Assembly: GCF_001469895.1 (NCBI RefSeq)
Contig: NZ_LOPY01000008.1
Span: 27,321 to 91,320 of the forward strand
Direction: 5' to 3'
Origin: Pseudoalteromonas sp. XI10
GTDB lineage: Bacteria; Pseudomonadota; Gammaproteobacteria; Enterobacterales; Alteromonadaceae
Length of the DNA stretch: 64,000 nt
In this document: positions 1 to 10,000 of the stretch, in pieces
How the letters are laid out: each line of letters begins with the position of its first letter
Position numbering within the stretch: position 1 is the first letter of the stretch
Translations under genes and position numbers: made by a program
The notes under the pieces: model-generated
Told to the model about the DNA's origin: nothing
Databases searched by the model: none
What the model saw: the letters and a program-made list of their open reading frames with translations, nothing else

Positions 1-2513
1 AACCGGCCTTTTATGTCGCCTGTTAGTTGCTCAAGTGAAGCAATAAAAGGACGTAGATTTGTTAACTCAACTTTCTCAATAACCAAGTCGCCCGCTAAGG
101 TCTGTTGATTTTGAATATCATCAATATTGAGCTCTGACGTCACTTTACCTAATACAGATGAATCAACTGTGGCATTAAGTTTACCCGTTTGCGCATCGCT
201 CATTGCCGAGATATCTAAAACCTCTATCGGTAATTTATAAACATTTGCGTCATCAATTAAAGATGCTTCCAGCTGCTGAGTTTTGATATTGGCACGAATC
301 GTTTTCAATGCACCATTATTCCAATTAGCAACAAACTCCCCATTTGCATCGCCTGTTACTTTCAAGTTATCCGGTAAGAAGTGTTTAAATTCAGCAATAG
401 ATAGCGCTGCAAGCTGTGCATTTAACTGGCCTAATTGCTCAGTTTGCTGCAAGGTCTCAAAGCATAGTTTTGAGTTATCACTTTGCCAGCAATGCGCGCC
501 TACATTAAAGTCAAAGGTTTTGGTATTTACTTGAATATTAAACGGTTTATCAGTGCCAAAGCGCACCTGATTATCGGTGACAAGAATCTGGCTCAGCGCA
601 CCTTGCCAGGTTTCTTTATTAAATTTACCGTCTACATCAAATGATGCCTTGCCTTGATCTGCATCGAGTAAAAACGTTAAATGGTGATCTGTTCTATCGC
701 CACTGGCATCTAACTCAATTTGATTAATTTTGTGTTCGCTAATAGATGCAGAATCAAGCACCAGTGACACATCCGTTTGCCAGTCTGCAGCGTAATCAAA
801 TTGCCCTTTTAATGTTAAACCATCAACCTGAATATCTTGATAGCTCAATGTATTAAGAACTAGATTTAAATCAACCGTTGGCGCAAGGCGCTCACCACGT
901 AAGCTCAAATCTGCAAAGCCCTTGCCTTGCATAGGCAAGATATCTTGACCACTGGCATCTAGACGCAATTTACCGTCTACACGCCATACGTCATCAACCT
1001 GTCCCGATAGCGCAATTTCATTTTTGCCGCTTTTCACTTCAAGTTTTTTAAAACTCGCATGCAGGCTGCTATCAAGTTCAAAATCCGACAACAAGGTCAC
1101 TGGCACTTCATTAACTGAACCATTTAATTGCGTGTTATCTAAGGCAAGCTGCCACTCACCTGCCTGTAAATTAAATGAACCATTAAATTCACCAGATAAA
1201 TCACTGCTTAGTGCATCCGTTAAGTACTGGGCTTTTAAGTGGCTTAAAACCCCTTTAAACTCGCTTTTTACCCCGTTCGACCAATCAACTGATGCGTTAA
1301 TGTCTGCTTTACTGTCATTCGCATTGAGGCTTAACTGCTCAAGTTTTGCGTTTGTTAAACTACCCTGTAATTGCGATTTCACGGTCATCGCAGGTAATGC
1401 ACCTAACTGCGTGACTAAGCTCAAATCGACAGCATAAGCATCGGCATGGCCTTTCGCTTTTAAATCAAAGTCTGATAATTGCAACTGTTGTGTATCTGTC
1501 GTAATTTGCCACTTTGCTATCTGGCCTGTTAAATCAAATGGGTAATTTGTTTGTTTTAGGTTCACAGCCCCTTTCAACTCTGCTGGGTACGTTCCTTGCG
1601 TTACTAAATCTAACGTTAAATCCTCAAGCGGGCCTGAAAGCGATAACTTCGCTTGATGCTCAGTGCTTTTTACAGACACTGCTCCCTCAATTGTATTTTC
1701 ACCAGAAAGCTCTGCCATTAAATTAGAGTGCAATTGCCATTGCTGATAACTTGCAGCAAGCTTTTCAAGATTAATATCGCTCCCCTTAGCAGACGCAACT
1801 AATTCGATATTTTCGACTAGCTGAGCCTCTTCAGCACCATAAGGGGTAACAGCAACTTTACTGATTTGAAATTGCTTTAATTCAATATTAATCGGTAGCG
1901 TAATATCAATTGCTTGTAATGCTGGCAGCTCAGTTAATGGGGCTGATTTAGGCTGCTCTTTTGCTTCGTGTAGCATCACAGCAACATCAGCAATGGTCAG
2001 TGTATCCACTGTAATATCCGATGCTTCGCCGCGACCACTTAAGTTTAATTTGTTGACTGTTACATCGGCACTCGGATGCGCAAGATTAAAGCGATTAATT
2101 GCAACTCGCTTAACAGCAACTTTCATTGGTAAGTTGATTTGACCAACTTGCTCAGCTTCAGGCTCTGCTTCAGTGCTCTGCTCAGTTGATACAGCTTGGC
2201 TTTTAATGCTTAGATCAATCGACTGGGCACTTAAATTATCTAGGCAGATACCATCACAACGCCACCAGAATAAATCAATTTTTAGCTGCTTTGCATCAAG
2301 CTTGATACCTTGATTTTCAAAGTGAACATCAAACGCATCGTTATATAAAAAACGCCCAGATGGCAGGTTGATTTTTAAGCCATCAACTAACTTATTCGCT
2401 GTATATGCAATAAAGTGATTACCGGGTGCGGTGAATAATAAACAAAACACAATAACTAGCAAACTTGCCAACGTGATTGATAGAACCTTGGTTATCTTTT
2501 TTAACATCTTCAT
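1..2513 (-). CDS. tamB: TamB, translocation and assembly module inner-membrane subunit (3' part missing)
   Basis: Reading left from the ATG at 2513, an open frame runs without a stop to the window edge: about 837 codons, so the C-terminal DUF490 end is not visible. The protein begins MKMLKKITKVLSITL and continues into one hydrophobic N-terminal anchor (about residues 8-30). A periplasmic region follows containing FWWRCDGICLDNLSA, then long beta-rich repetitive sequence typical of the AsmA/TamB group. The start codon shares one base with the tamA stop (TAATG), so the two are translationally coupled. In the family, TamB spans the periplasm and works with TamA in outer-membrane protein assembly or lipid transport. 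Identification rests on anchor, size, repeat character and the tamA partner. Confidence 0.9.
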   Translation of the reverse strand, partial: MKMLKKITKVLSITLASLLVIVFCLLFTAPGNHFIAYTANKLVDGLKINLPSGRFLYNDAFDVHFENQGIKLDAKQLKIDLFWWRCDGICLDNLSAQSIDLSIKSQAVSTEQSTEAEPEAEQVGQINLPMKVAVKRVAINRFNLAHPSADVTVNKLNLSGRGEASDITVDTLTIADVAVMLHEAKEQPKSAPLTELPALQAIDITLPINIELKQFQISKVAVTPYGAEEAQLVENIELVASAKGSDINLEKLAASYQQWQLHSNLMAELSGENTIEGAVSVKSTEHQAKLSLSGPLEDLTLDLVTQGTYPAELKGAVNLKQTNYPFDLTGQIAKWQITTDTQQLQLSDFDLKAKGHADAYAVDLSLVTQLGALPAMTVKSQLQGSLTNAKLEQLSLNANDSKADINASVDWSNGVKSEFKGVLSHLKAQYLTDALSSDLSGEFNGSFNLQAGEWQLALDNTQLNGSVNEVPVTLLSDFELDSSLHASFKKLEVKSGKNEIALSGQVDDVWRVDGKLRLDASGQDILPMQGKGFADLSLRGERLAPTVDLNLVLNTLSYQDIQVDGLTLKGQFDYAADWQTDVSLVLDSASISEHKINQIELDASGDRTDHHLTFLLDADQGKASFDVDGKFNKETWQGALSQILVTDNQVRFGTDKPFNIQVNTKTFDFNVGAHCWQSDNSKLCFETLQQTEQLGQLNAQLAALSIAEFKHFLPDNLKVTGDANGEFVANWNNGALKTIRANIKTQQLEASLIDDANVYKLPIEVLDISAMSDAQTGKLNATVDSSVLGKVTSELNIDDIQNQQTLAGDLVIEKVELTNLRPFIASLEQLTGDIKGR

Positions 2514-4240
2514 TAGATTTCAGGCCCTATGGTAATACTTAATCGGGTACTTTTACTTTCTTTTGTTAAACCCCAAGCATGGTCGATACGCACAGGGCCA
2601 ACCGGCGTTAAATACCGAACACCAAAACCGGCACCGACTTCAACGCGGTCACTAAAATCATTTGTCGCAGTACCACTATCGACAAATAAGGCTGCGCGCC
2701 AATGCTCAGCAAATTGATAGTTATATTCAACAGTGCCGCTCATTAAATATTTACCACCAATTAAGCGCCCTTCCTCATTTTCAGGGGAGATAGATTCATA
2801 GGCAAAACCACGTACACTCTGATCACCACCGGCATAAAAACGCAGTGATAACGGCACATCATTTATATTATCGACCAGCATGGCACCTAGGTTGGCTCTT
2901 AAAAACAGCATATGGCGATCTGCAAAAGTAGTTAACCAGGCATTTTGCAGTTGTAAGCGCAAAATATTGGTTGAAGACATCATATCTTTTAAACCAAACT
3001 CTACTGACATCATCCATTGATAGCCTTCATAAGGCGTTGTGCCCCCCTCGGTGTCTTTTTTTGCATAACTAATACCAGGCATCAGCATTTTTGCGCTTTG
3101 CTCTTCATCCCCTATTCGATAGGTCTCGTAATCGCGTCTTAAAAAAGCAGTACGTACCCAATCGTCATCAGTGAGCCACTGCCGCTGAAGCTGTCCCGTG
3201 AATATACGACTGTATAAATCATTGGTTAATTCATCTTCGAGCTTGTAACCCACAGAAAAGCGCCAAAGATCATCATTAGGGTCGTCAACTGGCACCGTAT
3301 AGCCAAGTGAAATATCTTGCTGGCGCTCAGATACATTGAGGTTACTTTCTAAATAGTGGCCATCTTCAGTGATCCAAGGCTTGGTCCATTTGAAACGGAC
3401 TTTTGGTCCAAGGTCAGTGCTATAACCGCCACCTACTTCATAACTATTGGCAGGTTTATGTAATACATCAACATTCACAGGTACTTGGTTATTTTTACGT
3501 TTTGCGATGTCTGCATACACACGAACACTCGCAAAGTAAGGGGTACTCGACAGTGCTAGGTTGTAATCAGAAATCTCGGTCGCTTTATAAGGTTGACCTT
3601 GTTTAAATTCAGCCAGCGAACGAATGTATTTTTCGGCTGGGGTTTCACTACCAATTGTGATGTCACCAAACTGATAACGGGGCCCAGTATCGACATTGAA
3701 AATGACTTTTGCGCTATTATTTTTTAGCGAAACTGCCAATTTATGCTCATGCCATTTTGCATCAAAATAACCTAAGTCTAATAGTTGGCTTTCAATGCGT
3801 TTTCTTGCGGCCTCATATTTACCGTGATTTAAAAAGTCACCTTGTTTGATTTTGATACTGTTGACGGCAGACATGAATTCAGCGTCATCTTTACCGGTAC
3901 CCGTGATAGTCACGTTAATATCTGCAATACGGGTAGCAGGACCACGTTGAACATCAACAATTAAAAGCTGCTGAGCATCATCGAAACTAATTTTGATTAT
4001 CGGCTTATAATAACCAAGCGCCTTTAAACTCATTTCAACTTGGCTTTTTGCATGACGCCTTAACGCCTTGGAAGTTTTTTCATCGACCAGTTGCTTGATG
4101 TAAAGCTCAACGTTTTTTTCGAGCTCATCACTGATCCCCTGAATTTTATAATCTTTAATAACAGTTGAGGCACTAATTGCGTGCTGGCTGTATGAAAAGC
4201 AGATAAACACAAAGACAAAAAAGAAATGCCGAGTATACAA
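2513..4240 (-). CDS. tamA: TamA, outer-membrane Omp85-family assembly factor
   Basis: 575 residues. An N-terminal signal peptide (hydrophobic FFFVFVFICF, cleavage near ISA-S at about residue 25) is followed by POTRA domains (about 28-260) and a BamA-like beta barrel (about 265-575). The barrel contains GGGYSTDLGPKVRFKW and the conserved QSVRGFAYE signature, and ends in a beta-strand terminating ITIGPEI. E. coli TamA is 577 residues, so the length fits. The start is a TTG at 4240, preceded by TAAGGAT about eight bases upstream; no better ATG is available before the signal peptide. The stop overlaps the tamB start. Role known for the family: outer-membrane half of the TamAB machine. Confidence 0.92.
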   Translation of the reverse strand: MYTRHFFFVFVFICFSYSQHAISASTVIKDYKIQGISDELEKNVELYIKQLVDEKTSKALRRHAKSQVEMSLKALGYYKPIIKISFDDAQQLLIVDVQRGPATRIADINVTITGTGKDDAEFMSAVNSIKIKQGDFLNHGKYEAARKRIESQLLDLGYFDAKWHEHKLAVSLKNNSAKVIFNVDTGPRYQFGDITIGSETPAEKYIRSLAEFKQGQPYKATEISDYNLALSSTPYFASVRVYADIAKRKNNQVPVNVDVLHKPANSYEVGGGYSTDLGPKVRFKWTKPWITEDGHYLESNLNVSERQQDISLGYTVPVDDPNDDLWRFSVGYKLEDELTNDLYSRIFTGQLQRQWLTDDDWVRTAFLRRDYETYRIGDEEQSAKMLMPGISYAKKDTEGGTTPYEGYQWMMSVEFGLKDMMSSTNILRLQLQNAWLTTFADRHMLFLRANLGAMLVDNINDVPLSLRFYAGGDQSVRGFAYESISPENEEGRLIGGKYLMSGTVEYNYQFAEHWRAALFVDSGTATNDFSDRVEVGAGFGVRYLTPVGPVRIDHAWGLTKESKSTRLSITIGPEI

Positions 4241-4411
4241 AAAATATCCTTACTTTTTTGGAAGAATCATAATCTAAAATGAGTACAAAATGATACTAGC
4301 ACAGTGCCATAGCCACTGACATAATTGAAATGTTAAAATTAGTACGCGTTAAACAATTATTTTCGCTACAATAGCGGATAATACCTAGATTTATAATGAA
4401 TGAGCGACTAA

Positions 4412-4744
4412 ATGCACTTCCCTGATGACGAAAACGGTCAATTATTAGCTGAAATTGCTGACGCTGGTGTCGATTTAACCAGTATGCAAACTATCGATTT
4501 CTATATTCTTTTTGAACAAAAGCCTGAAGCAGAAAAATTTGCTGAAGCCATTACAAGTGATGAACTTGCCCCTTCAACAGAGTTAGCCAAATGCCCAGAT
4601 ACAGGGGTGTGGGAAGTAATTACTCGTGTGAAGATGGTGCCAGATCACACCTTACTTAGCCAAACAGAACAATACTTAGAAAGCATTGCTAATAGCCATA
4701 ATGGTTATGGCGATGGTTGGGGGTTGATGGCCGAAGAAGAATAA
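4412..4744 (+). CDS. RraB-like RNase E inhibitor family protein
   Basis: 110 residues, acidic, no signal peptide or membrane segment. The N-terminal FPDDENGQLLAEIADAGVDL and the C-terminal YGDGWGLM resemble the RraB (DUF1260) family, whose E. coli member binds RNase E and changes mRNA decay. The central FYILFEQKPEAEKFAEAI is the typical mid-domain helix. It is divergently transcribed from tamA over a 171-bp AT-rich gap. The Shine-Dalgarno before the ATG at 4412 is weak (TGAGCGA). The family call is by motif memory. It is shorter than E. coli RraB (about 138 residues) and lacks its long acidic tail, so RNase E inhibition is plausible rather than shown. Confidence 0.7.
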   Translation: MHFPDDENGQLLAEIADAGVDLTSMQTIDFYILFEQKPEAEKFAEAITSDELAPSTELAKCPDTGVWEVITRVKMVPDHTLLSQTEQYLESIANSHNGYGDGWGLMAEEE

Positions 4745-4770
4745 GCCATTCCCACAATCTCGTAAGGGGA

Positions 4771-6516
4771 TCAATTTAATTGATTCGCCTTACGAAAATT
4801 GCCCTGATAATCAAATAGCTTTTCAGCCACTTTCCAACCGTATTTTTTATTTTTACGCGCAATCACAAAATCGGGTGCAAGTAGTTGCTGTTGTAAATTG
4901 ACAACCTGCTCCGCGCTTTGCCAATCCATTGGGGTAAAACCAGGTGCTGCTCGCTTACCAAACTGCTTATTAAAAATAAATCGTCCGGTGTCATTTGCTA
5001 AGTTAAATACCTCATCACAACTGGCTCCATCTTCATCATAATAGCTAATTTTAAGTAAACCTTTTGCGAGCACTTGAGCTGACAAACCACTACACCTTAA
5101 TACCAAGGCATCTTTTAAATTTAGTGCTTCTCGTAGTTTATCATCAGGGTCTGCCATCATGGCACCACAGGACTGACACTGCCTTGCAGCAATATCATTT
5201 TGTTCACCACACTGTTCACATTCTTTAAACCGAAAACGATAATCGCACTGTACTTGTTCTTCACCATCGTCCAGCAAGCCTTGGCAACGCCTACCAAAAT
5301 GCTCAACCACTTTGCCTTCGCTGTCTGTTTTACCCCAAAAAATATTCGCAAATCCACAGCCTGGACACAGCACTTGAACAGGCTCATTATCACTTTGCGC
5401 TTTTTTACTCCCTACTTCAGGGTAAAATAAATCAAAGCCGTTACCTGCATAATCAATAACTAAGCAGTCTTTTTTTCCTTCGCTTAAACGAAGGCCTCGA
5501 CCAACAATCTGTTGGTATAAACTGACCGACTCGGTGGGACGTAAAATCGCAATATAATCGACATGAGGCGCATCAAAACCCGTCGTGAGTACAGATACAT
5601 TTACTAAATACTTTATTTTTTTTGCTTTAAATTGATTAATAATTCGATCACGCTCGTTATTATCAGTATCACCCGTGATAAGTGCCGTACTATCCTCAGG
5701 TAAGTAACTGGTAATTTCTTTGGCATGCATTACGGTTGCTGCGAAGATCATCACGCCATGACGCTGTTCACTGTATTCTATAACTTGCTTGATAATCGCT
5801 TTTGTTGCGCGTGTATTATCTTTCAATAACGCATTCATATTCTCAATACTATACCGACCAAATGAATCACTCGGTAATGATGAAAAGTCATAATGGCTAA
5901 TGGCTGCATCGACTTCATGGGGCGGCGTTAAATAGCCGTTCTTGATCATATAGCGCAGTGGTAACTCAAAAATACACTTTTTAAACGGTGCATCTTTATC
6001 ACCTCTAACAAAACCATGATAGTGATGATGGTAAACCCAACCCATCCCCATACGAAATGGTGTTGCGGTTAAGCCAAGTACTTTAAGATTGGGATTTTGT
6101 TTTTTTAGACTCGCTATCACCAGCCCGTACTGGCTTTGTTCATCACCGCTTACACGGTGGCATTCATCAATGATCAACAAAGAGTATGCATCAGTGAGCT
6201 TTTCTGTATTGCGTGCCAGTGATTGCACACTCGCAAAGGTGACTTGCTCTGTTAAAGACTTTTGCTTTAACCCCGCAGAAAAAATACTCGCCTTAAAACC
6301 AAAGCTAATATATTTCTCGGCGTTTTGCTCTACTAACTCTTTAACATGCGCGAGCACCATAATCTTTTGTTTAGCAATGCGCGCAAGTTCAGCAATAACA
6401 AGGCTTTTTCCAGCCCCTGTTGGTAAAACAATCAGTGCGGCGTCATCTGTTTGTCGAAAGTGAGCAACCGTGCGTGCTACGGCCTCTTGTTGGTAGGGTC
6501 TGAGTACGTACTTCAT
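4771..6516 (-). CDS. radD: RadD (YejH) superfamily 2 DNA helicase
   Basis: 581 residues against 586 in E. coli RadD, with matching order of elements. These are LRPYQQEAV (Q-tip region), Walker A LPTGAGKS near residue 31, DEAH-type DECH near 116, LGLTATPFR, then the second RecA lobe with VLTTGFDAPHVD and QIVGRGLRLS. The C-terminal third carries the RadD zinc-finger cysteines (CPGCGF, CDYRF, CEQCGEQ, CQSCGA). RadD is an ATPase that stimulates RecA strand exchange and helps repair double-strand breaks. It converges on the RraB-like gene with only about 26 bp between stops. The Shine-Dalgarno at the ATG (6516) is weak. Confidence 0.93.
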   Translation of the reverse strand: MKYVLRPYQQEAVARTVAHFRQTDDAALIVLPTGAGKSLVIAELARIAKQKIMVLAHVKELVEQNAEKYISFGFKASIFSAGLKQKSLTEQVTFASVQSLARNTEKLTDAYSLLIIDECHRVSGDEQSQYGLVIASLKKQNPNLKVLGLTATPFRMGMGWVYHHHYHGFVRGDKDAPFKKCIFELPLRYMIKNGYLTPPHEVDAAISHYDFSSLPSDSFGRYSIENMNALLKDNTRATKAIIKQVIEYSEQRHGVMIFAATVMHAKEITSYLPEDSTALITGDTDNNERDRIINQFKAKKIKYLVNVSVLTTGFDAPHVDYIAILRPTESVSLYQQIVGRGLRLSEGKKDCLVIDYAGNGFDLFYPEVGSKKAQSDNEPVQVLCPGCGFANIFWGKTDSEGKVVEHFGRRCQGLLDDGEEQVQCDYRFRFKECEQCGEQNDIAARQCQSCGAMMADPDDKLREALNLKDALVLRCSGLSAQVLAKGLLKISYYDEDGASCDEVFNLANDTGRFIFNKQFGKRAAPGFTPMDWQSAEQVVNLQQQLLAPDFVIARKNKKYGWKVAEKLFDYQGNFRKANQLN

Positions 6517-6534
6517 GTTATCGGACTATAAACG

Positions 6535-6564
6535 ACATAAAAAAGGGAAGCATACGCTTCCCTT
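6535..6564 (-). terminator. Intrinsic terminator after the H-NS-like gene
   Basis: A perfect 9-bp stem, AAGGGAAGC / GCTTCCCTT with a 4-base loop, sits directly behind the stop of the H-NS-like gene. On the minus strand it is followed by a run of six T. It lies just in front of the radD start, so radD probably has its own promoter or is reached by read-through. Confidence 0.85.
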
Positions 6565-6584
6565 GATATTCTTTAAAGCAAAAA

Positions 6585-6890
6585 TTAAGCGAGGTGTTTT
6601 GTTAAATCGACACCTTGGAATGCTTTAGGACGTTTGCCACGGCCTGTCCATTCAACAATTTCGCCATTAAATTCGATGCGGTACTTTGGTTTAACCTTAG
6701 TACGCTTATCTGTTGAAGCAACATCTTGTAAATCTTCTAATGTAAGTCCTTTTTCTTTTAGTAGATCGAGTACTTCTTTTTTAGCTTCTTGCTGTTGAGT
6801 ATATTTCTCGATTGCTGTGTCAATTAGCTGTTTTGCTTTTTCTAATTCAGATAATGACGCAGATTTCACAAAAGATCGGATTTCTTTCAT
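6585..6890 (-). CDS. Short H-NS-family nucleoid protein
   Basis: 101 residues. The N-terminal half (about 1-55) is a heptad-rich helical oligomerisation region (ASLSELEKAKQLIDTAIEKY). The C-terminal half has the H-NS DNA-binding signature: KPKYRIEFNGEIVEWTGRGKRPKAF, here split as KYRIEFNG and WTGRGKRP. H-NS proteins coat AT-rich DNA and silence genes. E. coli H-NS is 137 residues, so the linker is short. The Shine-Dalgarno region of the ATG at 6890 lies in a 10-base palindrome GAGAGCTCTC (6892-6901). Its own terminator makes it monocistronic. It may be a main H-NS or an accessory paralogue; the window does not tell. Confidence 0.85.
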   Translation of the reverse strand: MKEIRSFVKSASLSELEKAKQLIDTAIEKYTQQQEAKKEVLDLLKEKGLTLEDLQDVASTDKRTKVKPKYRIEFNGEIVEWTGRGKRPKAFQGVDLTKHLA

Positions 6891-7000
6891 TGAGAGCTCT
6901 CTTAAGTATTAAAAGTTAAGTTAAATGTTCAACAGTAGCTAGTATATGTGGATTTAATGAAATAATCTATTCCATGTTTATTTTTTATCCTATCTTTTTA

Positions 7001-10000
7001 TTATAGCCATAGCTTTATTTTATCTATTACATCCCTTAACTCAGTAATTAACTGTTCCACTATTAATGTATCTTGCTGTTGATTAAAGGTATTTTCTGTT
7101 GTCACTATTAGCTCAGATAAAGGTGGGTATTGCAGCATAACAATAGCGCCTTTAAGTTTATGTATTGCAGCAGAAACCTTTTCTAAATTTTGAGCTTCCA
7201 AGTGCTCTTGCAGAGTATTTAAATCACTTTGCAAACTGTTAATAAATACGTCGGCAAGCATTTTCGCATCACTCTCATTACCAAAAACAGTTAACCAATG
7301 CTGCTTATCTTTTATACCTTGTAAACTGATATCAACGCCTTCACTGCTATTAGGCAAATCATTAGAGCTTAAATCTATAAACTCAGCTAGACGATTATAT
7401 AATTCATTAAGTTTATAAGGCTTAAATAAAACACTATTCATTCCTGACTTTAATGCTTTGTTAAAACATTCTTTTGAATCATCAGCGGTAAAGCCAATAA
7501 TTGGCAAATGTTTAAACTTTTCTTGATTGCGTAATTGCTCCGTTAATTTAAACCCATCTAAGTCAGGCATATGACAGTCGGTTAGTAATAAATCAAACTG
7601 TCCTGTTTCAAGTGCTCTGAGTGCAGCAATACCATCATCAACCATCACTGCTTTGATACCGAGCTTCTGGCATTGTTTTTCGAGTAATAATTGATTTGTT
7701 TTATTATCTTCAGCAATTAATATTTGCCCATGTAACTGAGCATTTTGCGCAGCCAACCCCTCATCATTGCTGGTATGTACATTATCTAAAAGCTCTCTTA
7801 GAGTATCTGGATATAATGGCTCTATAGGTAAAATATGACAGCTACAATTAGCCGGCCTATGCTCTTTTTTTGCACTTGCGACTAAAATGTAGTTGTTGGT
7901 TGCAGTACTGATTGATTGCAGCCAGTTAGCGCCCCACAACGTTTTAATATAGCTTTCATCAATAAGAATATTATCTTCCTGTGTAAATGCCTCTATATCT
8001 ATTGGCCAACTTAATTGATGATGCTTTACCCCCATATTAGCTAGATTATTTAATAACTGATGGTCTTGAGAACACACAGCCCAATTCACTGATACAGCCT
8101 GCAGTTTTTGTTTGCTGACGCTTTTAAGTGGCACAGCAATGTAAACATTGGTACCTTTACCAAAAGTACTTGAAATGGATATTTCACCTTGCATTGCTTC
8201 AACAAGTTGCTTTGCCAAGCTCAAGCCTAAGCCTGTACCTCCATGGCGACGTTGAATTGAGTTGTCAGCTTGCTCAAAAGGGGTAAATGTATTCGCCAAC
8301 TGCTCAGCCGTCATACCTTTACCTGTATCTGATATTTCAATTTTTAAAGACTGCTTCTCAAATAACACATCACAGCTTATTGAACCATTTTCAGTAAACT
8401 TCACAGCATTATTTAAAACATTAGAGAGAACCTGCATCAAGTGGCTTATGTCAACAGAAGCTAAGGTATAAGCAGCTGTGCGCCATATCACGTTAAACTT
8501 AAGCCCTTTTTGCTTAGCTAGGTATTCATGGGCACGCAAAACACGACATAAATGTGCTTCTAGGTCGACCTCACGTAATTCAACTTCAATATTGCCTGTC
8601 GTGGTGTTAGCAAAATATAAAATATCATCCACTAATGTGCGAAGCTTGGTTACAGAGCTGTCAATGTGGTCAACGAGGTAATGCTGCTCTTCATCAAGGG
8701 GGGATGATTTTAACAACTCTATAAAGCCATTTACCCCAGACATTGGCGTTCTTAATTCATGACTCATAGTGGCAATAAAGCGGCTTTTTGCTAGATCAGC
8801 TTGATGTGCAAGCTGAGTAGCTTTACTTAAGTCTGCTTGTTGACGTTTAAGTAAGCTGATGTCCAGCAAGATCCCGTTCCAACGCACGCCTTGCTTATCG
8901 TCTCGTTTATTAATTTCAGCATTAGCAATATATCGACACCAAATTTGCTGGCCGAGATTATTTATCCGAAACTCAATATCAATCAGTTTGTTAAACTTTG
9001 TCGCTGCTTTAAAACTTTTGGCGATTTGCACGCGGTCTTCATCAACAATAAATGGCGAGATACATCCCGTCATACCCCGCTGATTAATCATTCGTGAAGT
9101 GACACCTAACAAGCTCTGCGCGCCCTTACTTATATAGGTATAACACCCCTCACCATTGTCATAATACTCATACTGGAATACGCCGCCGGGTATGGTATCA
9201 GTAATAGTTTGCAGAAGCAGTTGAACTGACTGATTCTCACGCTGTAAATGGCGGTGCTCGGTAACATCAGTAAGTACTGTCATGATGCCTGCTAGTTCAC
9301 CATCTAACCCCAAATACGGCTTTTTAGTGTAAAGCAGCTCCAGTTCTTTGCCAGCTTTGTTAGTGTAATTAATATGCTGATTAATGACTTTGCCTGAATT
9401 TAAACTTTGTTCATTTTGTGAAATTAGTTTTTTTACGACTTTAATATCACCGCGCAGATATTGGTTATTTTCATCCCATAAATGAGCAAAATTTTCTTTG
9501 TAGGCACGATTCCACATAACGCGTTTTTGATGCTGATCTTGTATCACCACCATAGTGGGTAAGTCGTCAATGAGTTTTTGGGTAAAGTTAAGCTTAATCA
9601 ATGCCACTTCTTCAGCTTCTTTACGCTTTGCAATTTCACGATTAATAGTTAACCGCCAGCTAATAAAATAAATCACCGACACAGCAATTAAAATTAAAAT
9701 AAGAATTGCCGTGGTATTCACTGTTTTACGGTCGTAGCCACGTTCAATACTAAAAATGCCATGCCGGTTCACAACATGGCTAAAATCGTTGCTGGTCAAT
9801 GTTTTAAATAAGCTGTCTAGCAAAGTCGCAAACTCTGAAAAGTGCTTATTGACTAAAAAATAAATAGGCTGGGTATAACGGTATTTTGGATTAATATAAA
9901 ACTCGCCAATATAGAATTGGTTTAATTGGTATGCCGCAATACTTTGCGGCAATATCACAGCATCAATGTTGTCATTTCTCAGTGCATAAAATAGCGTTTT

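Noticed and set aside
1024..1437. Forward 137-codon frame inside tamB
   Set aside because: It lies antisense to the continuous tamB frame and has no family features, so it is a shadow of that coding sequence.
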